DNA of 64,000 bases from Microbulbifer hainanensis. Lineage in GTDB: Bacteria > Pseudomonadota > Gammaproteobacteria > Pseudomonadales > Cellvibrionaceae. Below the pieces are notes generated by a model. That model saw nothing but the letters and a program-made list of their open reading frames with translations, was not told where the DNA came from and did not search any database. The stretch is from assembly GCF_014904735.1 (NCBI RefSeq), contig NZ_JACZCR010000001.1:1-64000 (forward strand). Direction: 5' to 3'. The position numbers and the translations under genes were made by a program. Of the stretch, positions 26,057 to 33,973 are shown in pieces (position 1 is the first letter of the stretch; each line of letters begins with the position of its first letter).

Positions 26057-27634
26057 TCACTCCCACTCAATGGTCGCCGGCGGCTTGCTGGAGACATCGT
26101 AAGTCACCCGCGAAATATTCTCGATCTCGTTGATGATGCGGTTTGACACTTTCTCGATCAGTTCGTAAGGCAGGTGTGCCCAACGTGCAGTCATGAAATC
26201 CACGGTTTCGACTGCGCGCAGCGCGACCACATATTCATAGCGGCGGCCGTCGCCCACCACACCGACCGATTTCACCGGCAGGAAGACCACAAAAGCCTGG
26301 CTGGTCTTGTGGTACCAATCCGCCTTATGCAGCTCCTCGATAAAGATGGCGTCCGCCTCGCGCAGGATATCGGCGTACTCTTTGCGTACTTCGCCGAGGA
26401 TGCGCACGCCCAGACCAGGGCCCGGGAAGGGGTGGCGATAGACCATGTCGTAGGGGAGTCCCAGCTCCAGGCCGATCTTGCGCACTTCGTCCTTGAACAG
26501 TTCGCGCAGCGGCTCCACCAGTTCAAACGCCATGTCTTCCGGTAGGCCACCGACATTGTGGTGGGACTTGATCACATGGGCCTTGCCGGTTTTGGCTGCG
26601 GCGGACTCGATCACATCGGGATAAATGGTGCCCTGGGCGAGGAACTTTACATCCTGGAGCTTGGACGCCTCCTCATCGAAAATCTCGATAAAGGTATTGC
26701 CGATGATCTTGCGCTTGGCCTCCGGATCGGCCTCGTCCGCCAGGCGCGACAGAAACTTGTCCTCCGCATCGGCGCGGATCACTTTCACACCCATGTTGTC
26801 GGCGAACATTTCCATAACCTGGTCGCCTTCGTTCTTGCGCAGCAGGCCGTTGTCCACGAAGACACAGGTCAACTGATCGCCGATAGCCTTGTGCAGCAGC
26901 GCTGCCACTACCGAGCTGTCGACACCACCGGACAGCCCCAGCAGCACCTTGTTACTGCCTACCTGCTCGCGCACCTTGGCGATGGAATCCTCGATGATAT
27001 TGGCGGGCGTCCACAGTTTCTCGCAGCCGCACAGGTTGATCACGAAGTGCTCGTAGATACGCATGCCCTGCAGGGTGTGCGTCACTTCCGGGTGGAACTG
27101 CACACCGTAGAAATTCTTCTCGGCGTTGTACATGCCGGCGATCGGGCAGGAATCCGTCGAGGCCATCAGGTCGAAGCCCTCGGGCATCTTCACGACCTTG
27201 TCGCCGTGGCTCATCCACACATCCAGCAGAGCGCTGCCGTCACTGTCGACGTGATCCTTGATATCGTGCAACAGCGCGGACTCGCCCTCGACCTTCACCC
27301 GGGCATAGCCGAATTCACGGATATTACTGCCCTGCACACCACCGCCAAGCTGGTGGGCCATGGTCTGCATGCCATAACAGATACCCAGTACCGGAACCCC
27401 GAGTTCAAAGACCACCTTCGGCGCGCGCGGCGAGCCCTTCTCCGGCACTGACTCGGGCCCACCGGCGAGAATGATGCCCTGCGGGTTGTACTCGCGGATT
27501 TCCTCGTCGCTCATATCGAATGCGCGGATTTCGGAGAAAACACCCAGTTCGCGAACGCGGCGCGCGATCAGCTGGGTGTACTGGGAACCGAAGTCGAGGA
27601 TCAGTATGCGGCTGGCGTGAATATCTTGAGACAT
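26057..27634 (-). CDS. guaA: GMP synthase (glutamine-hydrolysing)
   Basis: GuaA converts XMP to GMP using glutamine nitrogen and ATP. The 525-residue protein has the class I amidotransferase domain first ([38 protein letters not shown] with the catalytic Cys, [11 protein letters not shown] with the catalytic His). The PP-loop ATP pyrophosphatase follows ([20 protein letters not shown]), then the GMP synthase dimerisation domain ending PPATIEWE. All key residues are present and the length is normal. It lies downstream of guaB, separated by a terminator-like hairpin. Its last bases form the border with the accessory island. Confidence 0.98.
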   Translation of the reverse strand: MSQDIHASRILILDFGSQYTQLIARRVRELGVFSEIRAFDMSDEEIREYNPQGIILAGGPESVPEKGSPRAPKVVFELGVPVLGICYGMQTMAHQLGGGVQGSNIREFGYARVKVEGESALLHDIKDHVDSDGSALLDVWMSHGDKVVKMPEGFDLMASTDSCPIAGMYNAEKNFYGVQFHPEVTHTLQGMRIYEHFVINLCGCEKLWTPANIIEDSIAKVREQVGSNKVLLGLSGGVDSSVVAALLHKAIGDQLTCVFVDNGLLRKNEGDQVMEMFADNMGVKVIRADAEDKFLSRLADEADPEAKRKIIGNTFIEIFDEEASKLQDVKFLAQGTIYPDVIESAAAKTGKAHVIKSHHNVGGLPEDMAFELVEPLRELFKDEVRKIGLELGLPYDMVYRHPFPGPGLGVRILGEVRKEYADILREADAIFIEELHKADWYHKTSQAFVVFLPVKSVGVVGDGRRYEYVVALRAVETVDFMTARWAHLPYELIEKVSNRIINEIENISRVTYDVSSKPPATIEWE

Positions 27635-27664
27635 GATTTACTCGGTTTCTGCAGGGAAGCTTCC

Positions 27665-27699
27665 CAAAAACTGCAAACGGACCCCTGGGGTCCGTTTGC
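27665..27699 (-). terminator. Intercistronic hairpin with T run between guaB and guaA
   Basis: On the minus strand a near-perfect inverted repeat, GCAAACGGACCCC/GGGGTCCGTTTGC with a one-base centre, is followed by AGTTTTT. It would terminate part of the transcription from guaB, reducing guaA expression, or protect the guaB message end. A short palindrome GGGAAGCTTCCC lies just beyond. Confidence 0.75.
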
Positions 27700-27734
27700 C
27701 ATGCAATATCGGTCGTCGCTAATACGACCGCTAC

Positions 27735-29222
27735 TTAGCGCCCACCTACAGGGTAGTTCGGCGCCTCTTTAGTGATCTGCACATCGTGCACATGGGACTC
27801 GCCCATGCCCGCGGCTGTCACCCGGACAAACTGCGGCTTGCTGCGCATGGTTTCAATATCGACACTGCCGGTATAGCCCATCGCGGAGCGCAGGCCACCC
27901 ATCATCTGGTGCACGATCACGGACAGCGGCCCCTTATAGGGTACGCGGCCCTCGATGCCTTCCGGCACCAGCTTTTCCGCGCCCTTACTGGCGTCCTGGA
28001 AATAACGGTCGGAAGAGCCCTGGGTGCGGGACATGGCGCCCAGAGAGCCCATGCCACGGTACGACTTGTAGGTACGCCCCTGGAACAACTCCACCTCGCC
28101 CGGCGCCTCTTCGGTACCGGCAAACATGGAGCCCATCATTAGCGAGTGAGCGCCGGCTACCAGCGCCTTGGCGATGTCGCCGGAGTAGCGAATGCCCCCA
28201 TCAGCGATCAGCGGTACACCGGTACCTTCCAGCGCTTTGGCGACTTCCGCGATGGCGGTGATCTGCGGCACGCCGACACCGGACACGATACGGGTGGTAC
28301 AGATGGAACCGGGGCCAATGCCCACCTTGACCGCATCCGCGCCGGCTTCGAGCAGCGCCTTGGCCGCCTCGCCGGAGGCAATATTGCCGCCAATCACGTC
28401 CACCTGCGGGTGCATTTCCTTGATGCGGCGCACGCGCTCGATCACATTGCGGGAATGACCGTGGGCGGTGTCGACCACCAGCACGTCCACACCGGCTTCC
28501 ACCAGCGCGGCGACGCGATCGTCGGTATCCGGACTGGTGCCCACGGATGCGCCGACACGCAGGCGGCCATCCGCATCCTTACAGGAATTCGGGTACTGTT
28601 CGGCCTTGTTGAAATCCTTGACGGTAATCAGGCCGCGCAATTCGAAATCGTTGCCGACCACCAAGACCTTCTCGATGCGGTGCTTGTGCAGCAGTTCCTG
28701 CACCTTGCCGGGCGCAGCGCCCTCTTCCACGGTCACCAGACGCTCGTTGGGCGTCATGATACTGGCGACGGTAGCGTCGAGATCAGTCTGGAAACGCACG
28801 TCACGGCTGGTGACGATGCCCACCAGGTTGCCTTTTTCCATCACCGGAACACCGGAGATGTTGTGGTGGGTGGTCAGTGCAATCAGCTCCCGTACGGAAG
28901 CACTGGACTCGATGGTAATCGGGTCCTTGACCACGCCGGCCTCGAATTTCTTGACCGCGCGCACTGCCAGCGCCTGGTCCTCGATGGACATGCTTTTGTG
29001 GATGATGCCGATGCCACCTTCCTGCGCCAGGGCAATGGCCAGACGCGACTCGGTAACGGTATCCATGGCAGCGGATACGATCGGAATATTCAGAGTGATG
29101 TTGCGAGACAGCTTGGTCTTCAGGCTGACATCCTTGGCGGTGACTTCCGAGTAGCCGGGCACCAGCAGGACGTCGTCAAATGTGAGAGCTTCGCGCGCGA
29201 TGCGCAGACCAGATTCAGACAT
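27735..29222 (-). CDS. guaB: Inosine-5'-monophosphate dehydrogenase
   Basis: GuaB oxidises IMP to XMP with NAD+, the committed step to GMP. The 495-residue TIM barrel starts [15 protein letters not shown]. Two CBS domains are inserted at about residues 95-205. The catalytic loop is [17 protein letters not shown] (active-site Cys), followed by [17 protein letters not shown], the [15 protein letters not shown] flap and [11 protein letters not shown] chose the ATG at 29222; a GTG two codons upstream is also in frame. It has a clear sigma-70 promoter 43 bp upstream and diverges from xseA. Confidence 0.98.
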   Translation of the reverse strand: MSESGLRIAREALTFDDVLLVPGYSEVTAKDVSLKTKLSRNITLNIPIVSAAMDTVTESRLAIALAQEGGIGIIHKSMSIEDQALAVRAVKKFEAGVVKDPITIESSASVRELIALTTHHNISGVPVMEKGNLVGIVTSRDVRFQTDLDATVASIMTPNERLVTVEEGAAPGKVQELLHKHRIEKVLVVGNDFELRGLITVKDFNKAEQYPNSCKDADGRLRVGASVGTSPDTDDRVAALVEAGVDVLVVDTAHGHSRNVIERVRRIKEMHPQVDVIGGNIASGEAAKALLEAGADAVKVGIGPGSICTTRIVSGVGVPQITAIAEVAKALEGTGVPLIADGGIRYSGDIAKALVAGAHSLMMGSMFAGTEEAPGEVELFQGRTYKSYRGMGSLGAMSRTQGSSDRYFQDASKGAEKLVPEGIEGRVPYKGPLSVIVHQMMGGLRSAMGYTGSVDIETMRSKPQFVRVTAAGMGESHVHDVQITKEAPNYPVGGR

Positions 29223-29264
29223 GGACACTCAAACCTCGAAGTAGCGGGATTGGGTATCGGCGCG

Positions 29265-29292
29265 ATTATAGCGGCAAGATCGCCGCCGTCAA
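29265..29292 (-). promoter_or_regulatory. Sigma-70 promoter of guaB
   Basis: On the minus strand TTGACG (29292-29287) and TATAAT (29270-29265) are separated by 16 bp. The spacer itself is a dyad, GCGGC-N6-GCCGC, which could be a repressor site lying between the two hexamers. Confidence 0.8.
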
Positions 29293-29381
29293 AAGTCTAT
29301 TTGCATTTTTTGGCAAATCTCTTTACCTCCCTACCCGATACTGCAATATTGGCCCGCCTAATCACCGGCCAAGAGTCTGAA

Positions 29382-30734
29382 ATGCTAGGAAGCCCGCCCG
29401 AACAACAGCGCAACCGCAGTGTCCTGTCAGTCAGCGACCTCAACCGGGAGGTCAAACAGCTGCTCGAGGGCAGCATCCCACTACTCTGGGTGGGCGGGGA
29501 AATTTCCAACTTTGCCGCCCCCAGCTCCGGACACTGGTACTTCACCCTCAAGGACGCCCGCGCCCAGGTGCGCTGCGCCATGTTCCGCGGCCGCAATCGC
29601 ACCGTGGCTTTTCGCCCGGGAAACGGCCGCGAGGTACTGATTCGCGCCCGTGTCAGCCTCTACGAAGGACGCGGCGAGTTTCAGCTGATCGTGGAACATA
29701 TGGAGGAAGCGGGATTCGGTGCGCTGATGCGCCAGCTGGAACAGCTGAAGGCGCGCCTGCAGGCCGAGGGCCTGTTCGACAGCGCGCGCAAGAAGCCACT
29801 GCCCTTCCTGCCCGCCAATATTGGCATTGTCACCTCGCCCACTGGCGCCGCGGTGCGAGACATGATTCAGGTGCTGGGGCGTCGCTATCCGGCTGCCAAC
29901 ATTGAGTTGTGGCCGGTGCAGGTCCAGGGCCAGGGGGCCGCCCAACAGATTGCCGACGCCATTGCCAAAGCCGGCCGCAGCGGGCGCCACGACCTGCTGA
30001 TCGTCGGGCGCGGCGGCGGTTCGCTCGAGGACCTGTGGCCTTTCAATGAAGAGATTGTCGCCCGTGCGTTGGCGGCCTGCCCCATCCCCACTATTTCTGC
30101 CGTCGGCCACGAAACCGATACCACCGTCGCCGACCTGGTCGCGGACGTGCGCGCCCCGACCCCCTCCGCGGCGGCGGAGATTGCCAGCGCCAATGCGGCG
30201 GAGCTGCTGCAGACACTGGAAGCCGTGCTGAGCCGCCTGCTGCGCGCCACCCGCCACCTGCTGCGCCACTTGCACCAACGGGTGCAGATCAGCGGCAACC
30301 GCATTCGTCACCCCAGGGAACAGCTGCAGAACCGCGCCCAGCACCTGGACCACCTGGAGCTGCGCTTGCGCAGCGCCGGCCAGCAGCACATTCGTCTGCG
30401 CCGCCAACAACTCAACGCCGCTCTGCGCGCTTTTTCCCACAGCCATCCAGAGGAGGATCTAAAAGCGAAAAAAGAAGATCTGCTACAGGCGGGTAGGAAA
30501 CTGGAACGCGCAATGCGGACGCTACTAAGGCAGCGGGAAGGGCAGCTCATTCACGTCGGGCAGCTGCTACACAATGTCAGCCCGCTGGCGGTGCTGGAGC
30601 GCGGCTACGCCATAGTGAAAGATAATCGCGGAAACATTGTGAAGCGCGCTGACAGCGCACTGCTCGGTCAGAGGCTGCACACACGACTGGCCAGCGGCGA
30701 ATTTACTGCTGTTGTAGATAAAATTCTGGAATAA
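29382..30734 (+). CDS. xseA: Exodeoxyribonuclease VII large subunit
   Basis: XseA is the catalytic and DNA-binding subunit of exonuclease VII, which degrades single-stranded DNA to oligonucleotides. In the 450-residue protein an N-terminal OB fold (LLWVGGEISNFAAPSSGHWYFTLKD, VRCAMFRG) is followed by the catalytic domain with IGIVTSPTGAAVRDM, RGGGSLEDLWPFNEE, SAVGHETDTTVADLVAD, RAPTPSAAAE. A long coiled-coil region comes next, and the C-terminus has LLHNVSPLAVLERGYAIV. The ATG at 29382 fits the family start; the longer upstream frame is antisense to guaB. A decayed second copy of its 3' end lies at about 33520-33881. Confidence 0.97.
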   Translation: MLGSPPEQQRNRSVLSVSDLNREVKQLLEGSIPLLWVGGEISNFAAPSSGHWYFTLKDARAQVRCAMFRGRNRTVAFRPGNGREVLIRARVSLYEGRGEFQLIVEHMEEAGFGALMRQLEQLKARLQAEGLFDSARKKPLPFLPANIGIVTSPTGAAVRDMIQVLGRRYPAANIELWPVQVQGQGAAQQIADAIAKAGRSGRHDLLIVGRGGGSLEDLWPFNEEIVARALAACPIPTISAVGHETDTTVADLVADVRAPTPSAAAEIASANAAELLQTLEAVLSRLLRATRHLLRHLHQRVQISGNRIRHPREQLQNRAQHLDHLELRLRSAGQQHIRLRRQQLNAALRAFSHSHPEEDLKAKKEDLLQAGRKLERAMRTLLRQREGQLIHVGQLLHNVSPLAVLERGYAIVKDNRGNIVKRADSALLGQRLHTRLASGEFTAVVDKILE

Positions 30735-30957
30735 ATTCGCTATCCGCAAATCGCGCCGCTTGCCGTAAGGCAGGCCCGCGACCCACCCCAGCAAACCCGC
30801 CCAGATCGCCGCCAGCACCCGAATGTCGGTGGCGAAATCACATCGATTGCCAATGGGGTTGGCGAGCGAGGGCCCGTCTTCTGCCACGGGACCTGTGAAA
30901 TGGAGCCGAATTGACCTCACTCTAATATATGGGTCACAGAAACTCCCGGAGCCCCCA

Positions 30958-33300
30958 ATGGCATCTGGCAATACGGCAACTCATTTCGTCTGGCGTTGTT
31001 GCCTGGCATTCCTACTGGCGCTGCCACTCGCCGCGTGCGACAGGCCTGACTCCGGTACCGCACAAAAATCCAAAGCCGAAACGGGCACCGCAAGCGAGCC
31101 CCCCGCCTCCACCGAAGAACAAGGATCGCGGGCTCAGCAAAAAAATCAACAGCAAGAGCCGGCAGCCGAACCCGAAGGAACAAATTACCGGGAGCTCGGG
31201 GACCTCACTGCAATTAAAAAACGCGGCGTGATTCGCTTTGTCAGTATGCTCAGCGACAGACACAGTGCACTTCCACGCGGCGCCATCGTCAACCAGACCC
31301 ATGTACAGCTCGCGGAGCGGCTGGCGGCGCGACTGAATCTTAAGGCCCGCTGGCTTGTCGCGGAATCACCGCAGCGGGGAATAGAGATGGTGGCCAACGG
31401 TGAGGCAGACGTCTACACAGGCAACCTGACCAAAACGCAGCAGCGCGGCGAAATACTTCGACTCACGGTTCCTTTGCTACAAACGTATGAAGTGCTGGTC
31501 ACCGGGGAGAACGGCCCTGATATCAGCAATATTGAAGAACTTAAAGATACCGAGCTGCTCGTAGTGGCAGGCAGTGTGTTTACACAGACGGCACGAGAGA
31601 TAGAACAGAAATATCCGGCGGCAAGCTTCTCAATACGCGAGGTGCGCCTCGGAGTGAAACTTGGCGCTCTGATCGACATGGTCAACCAAGGAGAGAATCG
31701 CGTGGCACTCCTGGACGAAAACACGGCCGAGGAATTCCTTCAGTACCGCAAAGACCTGAAAATCGGTGCCCGAGTCAGTGGATCACGGGATATCGTGTGG
31801 GGCGTGCGCAGGGGTGCTCCGCGACTGCAATACCGCATCAACAACTTCCTAACCCGGTCGCTGATCACCGAAAAATCCGCTCGCGACTCGCACTGGTACT
31901 CTATCAAGAAGTCCGGAATTCTGCGCTTCGCCACCTATAACGGACCAATATGCTATTTCCTGTGGAAAGGGATGCTGATGGGATTCGATTATGAAATAGC
32001 AAAGCAATTCACCGACGAGCACAACCTCCAGCTGCAGGTCATTGTGGTACCACACGGCGAGGACATCGTCGACTGGGTAGTGAGCGGACGCGCCGACATT
32101 GCCGGAGCGACGACCACCATCACCGATGAGCGCAAAGCCGAGGGCGCTGACTTCAGTGTCCCCACCTTTGACACGCCCCAGCAAATTATCAGCAATCGCA
32201 ATAAACCGCCAATCGCGACCCTGGACGACCTTCAGGGGCGCACGCTGACCCTCTCCCCCCAAACCGCATTCATCGAGACCGCGCTCGCTCTGCAGAGGAG
32301 CGGCATCGACGTAAAGCTTCAAATTGCCCCCAAGGGCACGTCTTTCAATGAAATCCTGGACAAAATCGCAAACGGAGAATTCGATGCCACCATTCAGGAT
32401 GCGTATGTCGTCGAGATGCAGTCGGCGCTACGCCCCGCCCTTGTTGCCGGGGTAAAGGTCAGCGATCCGCTGCCGCAGGGGTGGATGGTAAAGCGGGGCA
32501 ATCGCGAACTTCTCGAGCAAGTTGATCGTTTCATCAAAAAATTCCGCGATAGAAAGGCGTATCAAGATCTCCTCGCCATCTATTTTCAGCCCGACCAGCA
32601 CCTTTTGCAGAAATTTTCGGCCAAGATAATACCGGGCGAAGATCTGTCGCCGTTCGACAACCTGGTCAAAGCCTCGGCGCTGAAATACGATATTGACTGG
32701 CGCTTGGTCGTAGCGCAAATGTGGCAGGAGAGCAATTTCAACCCGAAAGCAAAGTCTCCTGTGGGCGCTCAGGGGCTGCTGCAAATCATGCCGCAAACCG
32801 GCGCGGATATGGGCTACCCCCCTCCCCTCTTCGATCCAGACAAGAATATCAAGGCGGGGGTGAAGTACCTGGGCTGGATTCGCAATCGCCTTGAAGCCCC
32901 TATCCACTTGAGCGATAAGCTCTGGTTTACCCTCGCCTCCTACAACGCGGGCCTCGGCCATCTGTATGACGCTCAGCGGTTGGCAGAGGAACTGGGACTA
33001 GACCCGACCAAGTGGTTCGACAACGTGGAAATCGCTATGCTCAAGCTGTCCGAGCCGCGTTATTTCGAAAAGGCGCGGTACGGTTACTGTCGTGGCACCG
33101 AAACCGTGATATACGTGCGCAAAATCAGCAATTTGTATAAGGCCTATACCGACGTTGCAAGTGGCGATATCGGCAGAGCGGGCCAGAGTGCGCCAGTTCC
33201 ATGGCGGGATATCAATGGAACCGGGGGGCAAGCGCGCCCAGTTGGCAGCCCCGGCTCTTCCCTGCATGTTCTGCGAAAGGGATTGCAGCCAGCAAAATAA
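30958..33300 (+). CDS. MltF-like lytic transglycosylase with two substrate-binding domains, paralogue 1
   Basis: A 780-residue lipoprotein (LAFLLALPLAACD, lipid Cys27). After a Gln/Glu-rich linker it has two periplasmic substrate-binding (SBP_bac_3) domains, about 78-305 (GDLTAIKKRGVIRFVS...) and 315-545 (IKKSGILRFATYNGP, DIAGATTTITDERK). A family-1 SLT domain follows at about 575-735 (AQMWQESNFNPKAKSPVGAQGLLQIMPQT with Glu591 catalytic, LASYNAGLGHL). The SLT domain should cleave peptidoglycan glycan strands. Classical MltF has only one binding domain and is about 480-520 aa, so the duplication is notable. It starts 223 bp after xseA; the ATG follows CCCGGAGCC and precedes the signal peptide. 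Two paralogues follow. Confidence 0.92.
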   Translation: MASGNTATHFVWRCCLAFLLALPLAACDRPDSGTAQKSKAETGTASEPPASTEEQGSRAQQKNQQQEPAAEPEGTNYRELGDLTAIKKRGVIRFVSMLSDRHSALPRGAIVNQTHVQLAERLAARLNLKARWLVAESPQRGIEMVANGEADVYTGNLTKTQQRGEILRLTVPLLQTYEVLVTGENGPDISNIEELKDTELLVVAGSVFTQTAREIEQKYPAASFSIREVRLGVKLGALIDMVNQGENRVALLDENTAEEFLQYRKDLKIGARVSGSRDIVWGVRRGAPRLQYRINNFLTRSLITEKSARDSHWYSIKKSGILRFATYNGPICYFLWKGMLMGFDYEIAKQFTDEHNLQLQVIVVPHGEDIVDWVVSGRADIAGATTTITDERKAEGADFSVPTFDTPQQIISNRNKPPIATLDDLQGRTLTLSPQTAFIETALALQRSGIDVKLQIAPKGTSFNEILDKIANGEFDATIQDAYVVEMQSALRPALVAGVKVSDPLPQGWMVKRGNRELLEQVDRFIKKFRDRKAYQDLLAIYFQPDQHLLQKFSAKIIPGEDLSPFDNLVKASALKYDIDWRLVVAQMWQESNFNPKAKSPVGAQGLLQIMPQTGADMGYPPPLFDPDKNIKAGVKYLGWIRNRLEAPIHLSDKLWFTLASYNAGLGHLYDAQRLAEELGLDPTKWFDNVEIAMLKLSEPRYFEKARYGYCRGTETVIYVRKISNLYKAYTDVASGDIGRAGQSAPVPWRDINGTGGQARPVGSPGSSLHVLRKGLQPAK

Positions 33301-33519
33301 TAACTGCATTTGGAGAATTTTTGGCGTGCAGCTTTGTCATCAGTCGCGATGTTTCAATAGTTGTCTACAAAACCTCCCTTCAGGGGCCGAATTACTTGGC
33401 CGCCAGACAAACCAGTGGGCCGTTACAAACCCGCTGGCCGTGCCAGAGAGCGCCTACACATCAGTGCGCAACGGCGAAGGGTGGATCATAGAGGATACCG
33501 CCGCGCTGTGCATCGACAC

Positions 33520-33881
33520 CGGGCGCAGCCAGCCAGTGTGGACAGGAGCGCCGCCGCGACCTTGTCGCCGTGCGCAGGGCCTTCGCCCACTGCCTCCCGA
33601 GCGGAACCAGCGCCGGTCGCGAGCGCCTGCAGCTCAGCACTGCAAGCCTGTACAGCGCCATGCGCAAGTTGCTGTAGCAGCGCGCTGAACGACTCGGCCA
33701 CAGCTGTCAGTTGCTGCACAACATCAGCCCGCTGGCCGTACTGCAGTGCGGCTATGCCATCGTGCGCGACGAACAAAACCATGTGGTCAAGGACTCCAGC
33801 ACCCTGTCTCCAGCACAGCCAGTGACGGTTCGGCTCGCTCGCGGCGAATTTGTCGCCTCCGTCAAAAACATCGTCGACTGA
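33520..33881 (+). pseudogene. Decayed xseA 3'-end copy
   Basis: In one frame this encodes a relic of the XseA C-terminus: RRAFAHC, YSAMRKLL, a TAG stop at 33675-33677, then QRAERLG, LLHNISPLAVLQCGYAIV, RDEQNHVVK and LARGEFVASVKNIVD with a TGA at 33879. Intact XseA has the matching order ALRAFSH, ERAMRTLL, RQREGQL, LLHNVSPLAVLERGYAIV, LASGEFTAVVDKIL. Nucleotide identity is about 75% in the best part. The relic may begin earlier, near 33440. It separates MltF-like paralogues 1 and 2 and has the same orientation as xseA. Confidence 0.88.
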
Positions 33882-33973
33882 AGGCCGCGTTTCCGGTTCC
33901 GATGTCGGCACCTGTCGTCATCGGGCCAATCCCCACACTAGCATTCGGTTGTCAATGACAGCCGGAGCAGTGC

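Larger units (their letters stand above)
16797..26068. mobile_element. Putative genomic island inserted at the guaA 3' end
   Basis: The block is bounded by two same-orientation guaA 3' ends, the functional one (26057) and a displaced copy (16797-16892). The 3' end of guaA is a known integration site for genomic islands. Contents are accessory: a membrane acyltransferase, an NRPS, an AT-rich FemAB-like gene and a diverged repeat pair. Base composition differs from the flanks, most strongly at 23.3-25.3 kb. No integrase, excisionase or transfer gene is present, so it may be a decayed island or a segment moved by homologous recombination. Confidence 0.55.

Noticed and set aside
16741-26060. Integrase or transposase gene within the guaA-bounded block
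   Set aside because: All long frames were read; none has tyrosine or serine recombinase or DDE transposase motifs.
28146-29381. N-terminal extension of XseA of about 410 residues
   Set aside because: It is antisense to guaB; the XseA family starts at the ATG at 29382, and no family domain lies in the extension.
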